Source: Parabacteroides hominis (GTDB lineage Bacteria; Bacteroidota; Bacteroidia; Bacteroidales; Tannerellaceae). From it: a stretch of DNA of 64,000 nucleotides. The DNA is taken from NCBI RefSeq assembly GCF_014287585.1, contig NZ_JACOOJ010000029.1, positions 1-64,000 of the forward strand, in the 5' to 3' direction. Position 1 is the stretch's first letter. Every line of letters begins with the position of its first letter. The translations under genes were made by a program, and so were the position numbers. Below the pieces are notes generated by a model. That model did not search any database and was not told where the DNA came from. It saw only the letters and a list, made by a program, of their open reading frames with translations. Positions 34,000 through 43,083 of this stretch are shown piece after piece.

Positions 34000-35628
34000 T
34001 TATAATGTAGGAGCCGGATCATCCTTGCCTTTCTCGTCCGGCTTGATGATGTTCTTAACGGTTTCGCCGATCGGCAGTTTATCCAATACGCCGAGACTCG
34101 GAGCGACCGTCTTCACCAGTTGGTTCAGGAAGTTGCCGGTAGCGCCGTTTCCGCCATCGAATACTGTAATATTGCCGAGGTTGATATGCTCGAACGCCTT
34201 AACCTGTTCGCCTGCGATTTCTTTCCACTGGTCGACCATTTTGTACTGGATCGCAATCGCCGGATTCGATTCGGCTGCTTCGACCATCGCCCGGAAACCA
34301 TCGGCTTCGGCCAGCAATGATTTCTTCTTACCGTCGGCTTCGGCTTCCAACTTCATGCGGATGGCAGAGGCTTCGGCTTCAGCCTGTGCCAACAAGGCTT
34401 TCGCACGTGCTTCCGCCTCACGGATCGTCTTTTCGGCAACGGCATCGGCTTGCAGGATCGCTTCCTGTTTGGCGACTTCGGCTGGAACGATCTTTTGGGC
34501 TTTCAAAGCCGATTCGATCTTTTTAGCCTTTGCCTCTTCCACTTCTTTCTGGGCAACCTCACGGGCAGCCTGGACAGCAGCTTCCGAACGGGCGGCGGCT
34601 TCACCGGCCTTCTTATCGGCATCCGCCTGGGTCACGGCAAGCTCGGAATTAGAAAGTGCGATATCCTTACCGGCTTCATTTCGTCCGATAGCAGCTTTCT
34701 TCTCTGCATCGGCCTTTTTGATTTCCATATCGGAGTTCAGTTCGGCAATACGGCTTTCCTTTTCCGTATTGGCTTTCTCTATATTGATATTCTTCTCGGC
34801 TTCCGCTTTTGCAACCTGCGATTCCTTTTCGGCATTGGCAATGGCAACCTGGGAGATACGGTCCTTATCGGCATTGGCTACCGAGATCTCCTGCTGCTTC
34901 TTTGTTTCGGCAATAGCGATATCCTGGTCCTTGCGGGTTTCGGCAACCTTTGTTTCACGTTCCTTGATCTGGTTGGCTATTTTGATGGCTCCTAACTTTT
35001 CCTGTTCTTCGATGTTAGCCTGTGCCTCGTTCAGGGCCTTGCTTTCAGCTTCTTTACCGAGGTTGACGATATAGTTGGCGGCATCGCGAATATCACTGAT
35101 ATTGATATTCATCAGATAAAGGCCGAACTTGCGGAGTTCCGTATCGATATTCTCGCGTACTTTGGACAGGAATTTATCACGATCGGAGTTCAACTCCTCG
35201 ATCGTCATATCGGCAATCACCAGACGCATCTGCCCGTAAACGACATCCGTAATCAGGTTTTGTTTGTCTTCGGACAGCAACCCAAGCAAACGTTCGGCTG
35301 CGTTCTGCATCACTTCGGGATCGGTACTGATAGCAACCGTAATAGTTGTCGGCACGTCCACACGGATATTCTGCGCAGACAGGGCGCCGGTCAGCTTACA
35401 ATCGATCTGCAACGGTTTCATGGAGAGAAATTCGTATCCCTGAATGATCGGCCACACGAAAGCAGCACCACCATGATAAAGTTTGGCCGACTTTTCCCCT
35501 GAAGTCTTACCATAAACAACCAACACCTCATCACTCTTACATTTCCTGTAGCGCGAGAGGATACCGATAAACGAAACGATGACCACTACAACCAGTATAG
35601 CGATCATGATTAACATCTCCTGTGTCAT
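34000..35628 (-). CDS. floT: Flotillin-like SPFH membrane-domain protein
   Basis: A 542-residue scaffold protein of membrane microdomains. It has one N-terminal membrane helix (MLIMIAILVVVVIVSFIGIL), the SPFH/band-7 domain (about 30-200) and a long Ala/Glu/Lys-rich coiled coil (about 195-450), then a flotillin-type C-terminus. The upstream NfeD-like gene, 20 bases away, is the standard partner. Strong Ala/Glu bias produces long antisense open frames here, which are not genes. Confidence 0.92.
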   Translation of the reverse strand: MTQEMLIMIAILVVVVIVSFIGILSRYRKCKSDEVLVVYGKTSGEKSAKLYHGGAAFVWPIIQGYEFLSMKPLQIDCKLTGALSAQNIRVDVPTTITVAISTDPEVMQNAAERLLGLLSEDKQNLITDVVYGQMRLVIADMTIEELNSDRDKFLSKVRENIDTELRKFGLYLMNINISDIRDAANYIVNLGKEAESKALNEAQANIEEQEKLGAIKIANQIKERETKVAETRKDQDIAIAETKKQQEISVANADKDRISQVAIANAEKESQVAKAEAEKNINIEKANTEKESRIAELNSDMEIKKADAEKKAAIGRNEAGKDIALSNSELAVTQADADKKAGEAAARSEAAVQAAREVAQKEVEEAKAKKIESALKAQKIVPAEVAKQEAILQADAVAEKTIREAEARAKALLAQAEAEASAIRMKLEAEADGKKKSLLAEADGFRAMVEAAESNPAIAIQYKMVDQWKEIAGEQVKAFEHINLGNITVFDGGNGATGNFLNQLVKTVAPSLGVLDKLPIGETVKNIIKPDEKGKDDPAPTL

Positions 35629-35648
35629 AATTTTAATAGATTTGTTAT

Positions 35649-36143
35649 TTACTGAATATACATAATTCCCGATTCAACCTTGACGATCGTAGTCCTGTCG
35701 CCGGTCTGGTATTTCCGGTTCTCAAGCGAGCGGACATCCATTTCCCGCAAAGCTCCGTTGACGGCAATCTGCACGACATAGCGATCGCCGTCATGAGCAT
35801 AGATCGTGCACTCGCGTCCTAACAAAGCTTCCGGTTTCTCCGGCTTATTCTCTTTCTGCAATTGCCAGGCTTTCTTATACAGGAACCAGAGAACAAACAC
35901 AAAAACAAGTCCTACGAGAATACCGACTGCATAAGACGAAATATCCGTTCCCTGTGAGATATACATATACCAACCCATGCCGATACAGAAGTGCGTCAGC
36001 CCCTTAAAAGAAATAACACTGCCGATATCGGTATCCATATCGACATCCGTATCGATGTCGCCAAAAAAGATGGATACAACAAACTGGATCAGAAAGATTG
36101 CCGTAGCAACAACGGCCACTGTAAGGAAGATTGTGCTTGTCAT
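35649..36143 (-). CDS. NfeD-like membrane protein
   Basis: A 164-residue protein with three hydrophobic segments (about 1-28, 50-65 and 70-90) and a C-terminal OB-fold domain (LLGRECTIYAHDGDRYVVQI). NfeD-like proteins are encoded with flotillins and act with them in membrane organisation. It is the first gene of the pair. Confidence 0.82.
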   Translation of the reverse strand: MTSTIFLTVAVVATAIFLIQFVVSIFFGDIDTDVDMDTDIGSVISFKGLTHFCIGMGWYMYISQGTDISSYAVGILVGLVFVFVLWFLYKKAWQLQKENKPEKPEALLGRECTIYAHDGDRYVVQIAVNGALREMDVRSLENRKYQTGDRTTIVKVESGIMYIQ

Positions 36144-36287
36144 GTTCGCCGGAAATTAAATTAGGCGGGAAGATAAGGAAAAAATTAAAAACTGACAATT
36201 ATCATGGATTAATTGTTTTGAATATGAATAGTTGTCAAATCAAATACATCTTTACCGAAGTCTTTAGGAGCACTTAAAGACGCAAAC

Positions 36288-37859
36288 TCAACTTTCCACC
36301 ACCCATCTCTCGATGTTGCGGGTCCCGGAAGAAAAATTCACACCGATTTTGACAATCTTCCGGCCATCTGCGACAAAAGGCAGGGCATATTGTTTTTCGT
36401 TGATTTGCTGCAATGCCTCCTCAGCCGTTCCATTCAACTTAAACTCCATCACGTAGATATATCGATCCGTTTGTAAAACCAAGTCGATACGTCCCCGGTT
36501 CGTATGATATTCTACCTTTGTATATAATCCTATCAATCGGAAGACGATAAACAGGACGTTCTGGTAATGAAGTTCCGTGTCACGCTCAGGCTTCAAACCG
36601 GTAATCGTTTCGTAGGGCGTGTCGGCAAAGAAACTTTGCAAACGACGAAAGAATGCGTCATAATCACCGGAACGGATTTCACGAATAAAACGGCTGATTT
36701 CAAATGGCGTCTTTGAAGCGCTGACATTTGCATAATAAGGCAATAGGTATTTTACAAAACCCTCTTCGACTTCTAAATTAGGAAAGCCCAGCCGATACAT
36801 ACCAAATTCCGCGTCATACCCCTTGATCGTCAGATAGCCACTTTGATAGATGACCGGGATCGGATCGGAGTCGACCGAATCCACACCGTCAAGCGTTTCG
36901 GCATCGGTTTCTTCATGAGCCAAACGGTCGAGGTCGTAATGGTTGCGTTTCAGGAGTTCCACTAAATAGGATGGCGTGCCCGTCGCAAACCAATAGTTGC
37001 CAAATTGCTTGGCATCAAAAGTATTCAGCAGACTGAACGGGTTATAAAGCCCCTCCGTATCGGCGGCGAAGTGATAACCATCGTAACGCTGCTTCATCTC
37101 TTGGCAAACGTTACTGTAATCCATATTCATAAAGTCGCTCAATTCATGCAATTCCGGTTCCAGATTTTCATGCAGCTCATTCTCCGTAATGCCGCATACC
37201 TCAACAAACTCCCTGTGCATCGAAATGTCCTTCAAATTATTCAGGTCACTGAACACACTCACTTTGCTGAACTTGGTCACACCCGTCAGCATCGCAAAGC
37301 GGATAAAACCGTCTGCGCTTTTCATCACGCCATAGAAAGCTTTCAGCAAACTGCGGTAGGCTTCCTGCAATTCAGGTTTCCCGATTGCCTGCAACAAGGG
37401 TTTATCATATTCGTCTATCAAAATCACAACGCGCTGTCCGGTTTTCTCATAAGCCCGGCGAATCACCTGAAAGAAGCGTTCCTCCGGCTTACGGTCTCCG
37501 AACGGACTATCATATGCCTGTTCCCATATTTCAAGGTATTTATTCAATTCCTCCAAGAGTGATCCTATATTTTCATATTGACGGGCATTCAAATCGAGAT
37601 GCAATATCGGGTATCGCCCCCAATCTTTCTCCAACTGCTCGATGGCCAATCCGGCAAAGAGTTCTTTCTTCCCCTCGAAATAGGCTTCCAAAGTAGACAA
37701 CAACAAGCTCTTCCCGAAACGGCGCGGACGGCTCAGGAAATAGTAACTTCCACTTTTTGCCAGTCGGTAGACGAGAGCAGTCTTGTCTACATAAAAATAA
37801 CCGTCTCTCCGAATCTTCTCGAAGTTCTGGATGCCGATAGGGTAAATCTTCTTGCTCAT
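36288..37859 (-). CDS. AAA-ATPase-like protein with C-terminal PD-(D/E)XK nuclease domain
   Basis: A 523-residue protein of the type very common in Bacteroidetes genomes. The N-terminal AAA-like domain has KIYPIGIQNFEKIR, a modified Walker A (RPRRFGKSLLLSTL) and Walker B (VVILIDEYDKPLL). The C-terminal PDDEXK_9-type domain shows RGRIDLVLQ and VMEFKLNG (Asp, then Glu-x-Lys). The biological role of the family is not established. I start at ATG 37859 (MSKKIYPIG) rather than 24 bases earlier; a TATCTTTG element lies at 37892-37899. Confidence 0.9.
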   Translation of the reverse strand: MSKKIYPIGIQNFEKIRRDGYFYVDKTALVYRLAKSGSYYFLSRPRRFGKSLLLSTLEAYFEGKKELFAGLAIEQLEKDWGRYPILHLDLNARQYENIGSLLEELNKYLEIWEQAYDSPFGDRKPEERFFQVIRRAYEKTGQRVVILIDEYDKPLLQAIGKPELQEAYRSLLKAFYGVMKSADGFIRFAMLTGVTKFSKVSVFSDLNNLKDISMHREFVEVCGITENELHENLEPELHELSDFMNMDYSNVCQEMKQRYDGYHFAADTEGLYNPFSLLNTFDAKQFGNYWFATGTPSYLVELLKRNHYDLDRLAHEETDAETLDGVDSVDSDPIPVIYQSGYLTIKGYDAEFGMYRLGFPNLEVEEGFVKYLLPYYANVSASKTPFEISRFIREIRSGDYDAFFRRLQSFFADTPYETITGLKPERDTELHYQNVLFIVFRLIGLYTKVEYHTNRGRIDLVLQTDRYIYVMEFKLNGTAEEALQQINEKQYALPFVADGRKIVKIGVNFSSGTRNIERWVVES

Positions 37860-37891
37860 GATAACGGATTTTAATTGAAACACCAGACAGA

Positions 37892-37899
37892 CAAAGATA
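37892..37899 (-). promoter_or_regulatory. -7 element of the AAA-ATPase/nuclease gene
   Basis: TATCTTTG on the minus strand, 32 bases before ATG 37859. Confidence 0.6.
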
Positions 37900-37949
37900 C
37901 ATTTTTTTATGGATATAAGCGAACCTTCGGATGCAAATCTGGCAGATTG

Positions 37950-39071
37950 TCAATTATCCATTTTCAATTGCAAATAGCACCACAACGGATAGTGGTCGGA
38001 ATAACGGATCTTGTCGACCGTGCAGTTCATCGGCTTCATGTTGGCGGAATGCAGGATGTTGTCGATGCGGAACCAGAAGAAGTTCTCGTTATAGGTGACC
38101 CCGACACCACGGCCTGAAGCGGCATAAGCATCTTTCAGCGGTCCCTGGATCGTGCGATGAGCATAGGAAATCGGCGTATCGTTGAAGTCACCGCAGACCA
38201 ATATATAATCGGTATCGATCTTTTTAATTTCCTCGGCAACAGCTCTCGCCTGGCGTGCACGTATCTGGAATGCCGGACCCAACTTCTGTCCGATGGAACT
38301 TCTCAAGCCGTCGAGCGTCTCGGTATTCAGATTCTTGATGAATGCGGAATAATGGCTACGGTCCTCCATTGTCAGCTTGAAAGACTCCAGGTGGTTATTG
38401 ATCAAGGTCAGTTTCTTTCCGTTTATGTCCAGTTCATGGATGGACGAACCGTTAAAAGAACTCTCATATTTGATCTTGCGGGATTTAGAGATCGGGTATT
38501 TGGAGAACACGGCTATATTGAATTTGAGCGTACCGGAAGTTCCGACCGGGATAATAGAGCGATATTTGTACATCTTTAATGCATTGGCAATCTTCTGATT
38601 CGTCAAAAAGTTCTTGGAAGTACCTACCGCATATTCCTGCAGGCATACGATATCCGCACCGGAGTTCGCTATATACCGTATGATCGGATTCGGAGAGTCT
38701 TCCGTATGACCTTTATAGCCGAACCCCATTACATTATAAGTCAAGACTTTCAGCACGTTCTCTTTCGGAATCTCACTCACTCTGTTGTGGAAAGGGAAAT
38801 AACGGGTAACAGGCCCCCGGCAGATGAGGAATGAACACAACCCGATCAAGACGAACCGCCATTCCCAAAGAAACAGCCAATAAATAATAAAACAGAGGTT
38901 CAAAACGCATAACACAGGAAATCCCAACCCAAGATAAGAGAAGAATACACTCCTATCCGGAGAGATACGGTCTGAGAAGGCAGAAGCAATGAATAGCAGG
39001 ATTACTATTACATTGGCTGTACCTACTACGGATTTAAACAGGATTTTGATCGCTTTAAACTGCTCGCTCAT
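37950..39071 (-). CDS. Membrane endonuclease/exonuclease/phosphatase-family protein
   Basis: A 373-residue protein with about three membrane helices in the first 105 residues, then a DNase I-like fold. Catalytic motifs visible are LTYNVMGFG, CLQEYAVG, NNHLES, CGDFNDTP and RYSDHYPLWC. The substrate could be nucleic acid, phospholipid or another phosphodiester. It overlaps the rhomboid gene upstream by 4 bases, so both are translated together. The final residues KMDN and the TGA come from an intergenic GATAATTGACAAT-type repeat. Confidence 0.87.
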   Translation of the reverse strand: MSEQFKAIKILFKSVVGTANVIVILLFIASAFSDRISPDRSVFFSYLGLGFPVLCVLNLCFIIYWLFLWEWRFVLIGLCSFLICRGPVTRYFPFHNRVSEIPKENVLKVLTYNVMGFGYKGHTEDSPNPIIRYIANSGADIVCLQEYAVGTSKNFLTNQKIANALKMYKYRSIIPVGTSGTLKFNIAVFSKYPISKSRKIKYESSFNGSSIHELDINGKKLTLINNHLESFKLTMEDRSHYSAFIKNLNTETLDGLRSSIGQKLGPAFQIRARQARAVAEEIKKIDTDYILVCGDFNDTPISYAHRTIQGPLKDAYAASGRGVGVTYNENFFWFRIDNILHSANMKPMNCTVDKIRYSDHYPLWCYLQLKMDN

Positions 39072-39946
39072 TTTTTGCTGGCATCAAATAGTTTTTTCTT
39101 TTCTTCTGCCGAAAGGCTTTCGTAACCGGAACGTTTTAATTTGTCCAATATTGCATCCAGATCAACTGTTTCCCGATGTTTACGGGCGTTATATTCATAA
39201 TCGGTCTCCTGACGTTTATAGGTCACACGCATCTTGGGTTTCCGTTTCCCTAAATTCACCACCCGGTCGAGCAGGCGGTTCATCGGAGCCGTCAAATCTT
39301 TACCATCCTTAATCCGGGCGGCAAACCAGATACCGAACAACGCTCCGCCGATATGGGCGATATGGCCGCCGGCATTCGTAGAGGTAATTGCCAGCAAGTC
39401 GATCACAAATGTAAACAGGGCCAGATAAATCAGCTTGATCCTTCCGATCAGGAACAGGCCGATCTCCAAGTCTTTCCGGTAAAAGGAAACGGCAAACACG
39501 ATCGCCATAACCGAAGCCGACGCCCCCATCAAGTAACTATAAGCGGCAACTGTGCGGAAATAAGGGAATATGTTATATGCCACCAGGAACAAGACCGCCC
39601 CGGCAACACCTCCTAAGAGATACAAACCGCCTAACTGCCGCTCACTGAAGAAAGTGAGGAACAAACCACCGAACCAGTACAACCACAGCATATTAAACAG
39701 AATATGCAGGAAGTCGAAATGCGTGAACATATAAGTGATGATCGTCCACGGCCGGTACAGGAGCAATTCGGGAGACGAAGGCATCTGCAGATACTGCAAG
39801 AACGGGAAACCGCTCAGGTTGAACAGCATCAGGATCACACTTGTCAACCGTATAATAACGAACAGCCCGACATTGATATAAATCAGTTTCGCCAGGATGT
39901 TGCCGGAATTGAAAGTCCGTTTGAGATTAATAAAAATATCGCCCAT
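39068..39946 (-). CDS. Rhomboid-family intramembrane serine protease (second of two)
   Basis: A 292-residue membrane protein with six or more helices. The catalytic serine is in GASASVM and the catalytic histidine in GGHIAHIGGALFG. A cytosolic Lys/Arg-rich tail of about 80 residues follows, ending DASKK. Overlaps the exonuclease-phosphatase gene by 4 bases and the other rhomboid by 20. Confidence 0.9.
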   Translation of the reverse strand: MGDIFINLKRTFNSGNILAKLIYINVGLFVIIRLTSVILMLFNLSGFPFLQYLQMPSSPELLLYRPWTIITYMFTHFDFLHILFNMLWLYWFGGLFLTFFSERQLGGLYLLGGVAGAVLFLVAYNIFPYFRTVAAYSYLMGASASVMAIVFAVSFYRKDLEIGLFLIGRIKLIYLALFTFVIDLLAITSTNAGGHIAHIGGALFGIWFAARIKDGKDLTAPMNRLLDRVVNLGKRKPKMRVTYKRQETDYEYNARKHRETVDLDAILDKLKRSGYESLSAEEKKKLFDASKK

Positions 39947-40637
39947 TGCCTATATCTTTCTTTTTCCAATATCGAACCAGGAAATAACCGAAAAACATAC
40001 CGCCGAGGTGTGCAAAATGCGCCACGGAATCGCCGCCATTATTAGCGACACCCATAAACAATTCGGCCAATCCGTAAAAGATCACGAAGTATTTTGCTTT
40101 GATAGGAATCGGGATGAACATCAGATACAGCGGAACATTCGGGAACAACATGGCAAACGCCAGCAAAATACCGAATACGGAACCGGAAGCGCCAATCGTT
40201 ATCAGATAGTTCAACGAAGGATCTCCTGCGACCAGTTGTGCCAAAGTAATCCCGTTCGCACTTGCAAAGGAATGGACGGAATAAAGCCAAACCAATTCCT
40301 GCGTGATACCCGCACCGATACCCGTCACCATGTAAAAGATCAGGAAGCGTTTCGGCCCCCAGACATTCTCCAGTACACGCCCAAACATATACACACCGAA
40401 CATATTGAAAAATACGTGTGCGAACGAATGGGTATCATGCATGAACATATAGGTGACAAACTGGAAAGGATAGAAATCCTTCACACCCGGAAAGTGCAGT
40501 CCGAATAACTGGACTAAATCAATCCCGACTTTAGGTAAAACAAGGCTCGCTACCCAAAACAACAGGTTGATAATGATAAGGTTTTTCGTAACCATCGGGA
40601 TGCTACTCAGAAATCCCGAACTATTTTGATTCATCAT
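39927..40637 (-). CDS. Rhomboid-family intramembrane serine protease (first of two)
   Basis: A 236-residue rhomboid with catalytic serine in TIGASGSVFG and histidine in AHFAHLGGMFFGY; the L1 loop Trp/Arg region (ENVWGPKRFL) is present. It heads a three-gene unit: rhomboid, rhomboid, exonuclease/phosphatase. The protein substrates are unknown. Confidence 0.92.
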   Translation of the reverse strand: MMNQNSSGFLSSIPMVTKNLIIINLLFWVASLVLPKVGIDLVQLFGLHFPGVKDFYPFQFVTYMFMHDTHSFAHVFFNMFGVYMFGRVLENVWGPKRFLIFYMVTGIGAGITQELVWLYSVHSFASANGITLAQLVAGDPSLNYLITIGASGSVFGILLAFAMLFPNVPLYLMFIPIPIKAKYFVIFYGLAELFMGVANNGGDSVAHFAHLGGMFFGYFLVRYWKKKDIGNGRYFY

Positions 40638-40656
40638 ATATTTATCAATTTAAGGA

Positions 40657-40664
40657 CAAAGGTA
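40657..40664 (-). promoter_or_regulatory. -7 element of the rhomboid operon
   Basis: TACCTTTG on the minus strand, 19 bases before the start of the first rhomboid gene. Confidence 0.6.
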
Positions 40665-40736
40665 TATATATTTTGGTAGTTTTCTGACAAAACAGCACTA
40701 AAACATAGTAAATCAATAAAAAAAACTCTTTTTTTC

Positions 40737-40767
40737 TTTGCGATATATTAAAATAGAATTACATTTG
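40737..40767 (+). promoter_or_regulatory. Promoter of the HU gene
   Basis: TTTG (40737-40740), 19-bp spacer, TACATTTG (40760-40767): the clearest consensus promoter in the window. A 50-base leader precedes the ATG. Confidence 0.8.
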
Positions 40768-40824
40768 ACACCGACTTTTTAGGCTATCACAAAAATTGTT
40801 TAATATATTAATTATCAAACCATC

Positions 40825-41097
40825 ATGAACAAAACAGAATTTATCAATGCTGTATCGGAAAAATCCGGTTTAAGCAAAGTTGATGCAAAGAAAGCTGTTG
40901 AAGCTTTTGTTGAAACAGTATCCGGCGAATTAAAAGAAGGCGGCAAAGTTGCCCTTTTAGGTTTTGGTTCTTTCTCAGTCGCTGAAAAAGCTGCTCGCAA
41001 AGGTGTTAACCCGAAGACTAAACAACCGATCGATATTCCGGCACGTAAATCAGTTAAATTCAAAGCTGGTGCCGAATTGACAGAAATTATTAAGTAA
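40825..41097 (+). CDS. hup: HU-family DNA-binding protein
   Basis: A 90-residue histone-like protein that bends and compacts DNA as a dimer. Typical parts are MNKTEFINAVSEKSGLSKVD (helical base), GFGSFSV and the DNA-binding arm ARKGVNPKTKQPIDIPA. Monocistronic, with a strong promoter and terminator. Confidence 0.96.
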   Translation: MNKTEFINAVSEKSGLSKVDAKKAVEAFVETVSGELKEGGKVALLGFGSFSVAEKAARKGVNPKTKQPIDIPARKSVKFKAGAELTEIIK

Positions 41098-41118
41098 ATA
41101 GTCTTACATTCTCATAGT

Positions 41119-41154
41119 AAAAAGGCATCCCCGACTTGGGGGTGCTTTTTTTTA
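41119..41154 (+). terminator. Terminator of the HU gene
   Basis: Stem GGCATCCCC / GGGGGTGC followed by eight T, with A5 before it. Confidence 0.85.
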
Positions 41155-41236
41155 TTGCATACCGGCCACTTTACCAAATCATAGTTATGTCTTTCCTAAC
41201 TCATACCTATCCTATGGTTTTTACAAAATAAACCTG

Positions 41237-41244
41237 TACCTTTG
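41237..41244 (+). promoter_or_regulatory. -7 element of argS
   Basis: TACCTTTG, 35 bases before the argS ATG; no exact -33 TTTG. Confidence 0.55.
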
Positions 41245-41279
41245 CAGGCAAAATAAATCCGAACATATACTAAACGAAT

Positions 41280-43073
41280 ATGGTTATCGAACAACAGATT
41301 ACCGGTGCGATCATTGCCGGCATAAAAGAACTGTATGGCGCCGATGTGGCGGCCAGCCAGGTACAACTGCAAAAGACAAAAAAAGAGTTCAAAGGACATC
41401 TGACTCTGGTAGTTTTTCCCTTCCTCCGTATGTCGAAGAAATCACCGGAACAGACAGCTCAGGAAATTGGCGAATACCTGCTCCGGCATGAACCGGCTGT
41501 AGCCGAGTTCAATGTAATCAAAGGCTTCCTCAACCTGACCATCGCCTGTGCCTGCTGGATCGATTTATTAAATGGCATTAACGCCCAGCCGGCATACGGG
41601 ATCGTTCCCGTAACGGAACAGTCTCCGCTGGTCATGATCGAATATTCTTCCCCCAACACCAACAAGCCGCTCCATCTCGGACACGTGCGCAACAACCTGT
41701 TAGGCTACAGCTTGTCCGAGATCATGAAGGCGAACGGCAATAAAGTGGTAAAGACGAACATCGTAAACGACCGCGGTATCCATATCTGCAAGTCCATGCT
41801 CGCCTGGCAGAAATGGGGCAACGGCGTGACTCCCGAAACGGCCGGCAAGAAAGGCGACCACCTGATCGGTGACTTCTATGTTCTTTTCAGCAACAAACTG
41901 AAAGAAGAGACTGCCGCCCTCGAAGCCGGTGGCTTGACGAAAGAAGAAGCCGAAGCCGCTTCTCCCCTGATGGCCGAAGCACGCGAGATGCTCCGCAAAT
42001 GGGAAGCCGGTGACAAGGAGGTACGCGCTCTCTGGGAAATGATGAACAACTGGGTATATGCCGGATTCGACGAGACATACAAAAAGATGGGCGTAGACTT
42101 CGACAAGATCTATTACGAATCGCAGACCTACCTGGAAGGCAAAGGCAAAGTGCTGGAAGGACTCGACAAAGGCATCTTCTACCGCCGTGAAGACGGTTCC
42201 GTATGGGCGGACCTGACTAAAGACGGCCTGGATGAAAAACTGTTGCTCCGCGCCGACGGCACTTCCGTCTACATGACACAGGATATCGGAACTGCCAAGT
42301 TGCGTTTCGACGACTATCCGATCAACAAAATGATCTATGTGGTAGGAAACGAACAGAACTATCATTTCCAGGTATTGTCCATCCTGTTGGATAAATTGGG
42401 CTTCGAGTTCGGCAAAGGCCTTGTACATTTCTCTTACGGTATGGTCGAACTGCCGGAAGGAAAGATGAAGAGCCGCGAAGGAACGGTTGTCGATGCCGAC
42501 GACCTGATGGAAGAGATGGTGGGCACAGCCCGCGAAATCTCGCAGGAATTAGGCAAAGTGGACGAAATGACGCCGGAAGAAGCCGAAAATATCGCCCGCA
42601 TGGTCGGCCTCGGTTCCCTGAAATACTTCATCCTGAAAGTGGACCCACGCAAGAACATGACTTTCAATCCGAAGGAATCGATCGACTTCAACGGCAATAC
42701 CGGTCCGTTCATCCAGTACACATACGCCCGTATCCGTTCCGTTCTGCGTAAAGCAGCCGAGCAGGGCATCGTTTTACCGGAACAACTGCCGGCAACGACT
42801 ACGATCTCCGAAAAGGAAGAAAACCTGATCCAGATGATAGCCGACTATGCTTCTATCGTCCGCGAAGCAGGAAAGGAATACAGTCCCGCCCTCATCGCCA
42901 ACTACACGTACGACCTGGTAAAAGAATACAACCAGTTCTATCACGATTTCTCTATCCTTCGCGAAGAGAATGACGAAGTGAAGAAGTTCCGCCTTGTCCT
43001 CTCCGCCAACGTAGCCAAGATCGTCAAATCGGCCATGTCATTGTTGGGGATCGAGGTTCCGGAAAGGATGTAA
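41280..43073 (+). CDS. argS: Arginine-tRNA ligase
   Basis: Class I aminoacyl-tRNA synthetase of 597 residues charging tRNA-Arg. It has the N-terminal additional domain (1-110), the HIGH motif as HLGHVRNNLLG after EYSSPNTNKPL, the region EGKMKSREGTVV in place of a KMSKS loop, and the C-terminal anticodon-binding helices (ANYTYDLVKEYNQFYHDF). The iron-transporter gene starts 10 bases later. Confidence 0.97.
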   Translation: MVIEQQITGAIIAGIKELYGADVAASQVQLQKTKKEFKGHLTLVVFPFLRMSKKSPEQTAQEIGEYLLRHEPAVAEFNVIKGFLNLTIACACWIDLLNGINAQPAYGIVPVTEQSPLVMIEYSSPNTNKPLHLGHVRNNLLGYSLSEIMKANGNKVVKTNIVNDRGIHICKSMLAWQKWGNGVTPETAGKKGDHLIGDFYVLFSNKLKEETAALEAGGLTKEEAEAASPLMAEAREMLRKWEAGDKEVRALWEMMNNWVYAGFDETYKKMGVDFDKIYYESQTYLEGKGKVLEGLDKGIFYRREDGSVWADLTKDGLDEKLLLRADGTSVYMTQDIGTAKLRFDDYPINKMIYVVGNEQNYHFQVLSILLDKLGFEFGKGLVHFSYGMVELPEGKMKSREGTVVDADDLMEEMVGTAREISQELGKVDEMTPEEAENIARMVGLGSLKYFILKVDPRKNMTFNPKESIDFNGNTGPFIQYTYARIRSVLRKAAEQGIVLPEQLPATTTISEKEENLIQMIADYASIVREAGKEYSPALIANYTYDLVKEYNQFYHDFSILREENDEVKKFRLVLSANVAKIVKSAMSLLGIEVPERM

Positions 43074-43083
43074 GAAACGGATC

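Noticed and set aside
34025..35074. Long antisense open frame (about 350 codons) opposite the flotillin gene
   Set aside because: It mirrors the Ala/Glu/Lys codon bias of the coiled coil; the translation is Ser/Ala repeats with no family features.
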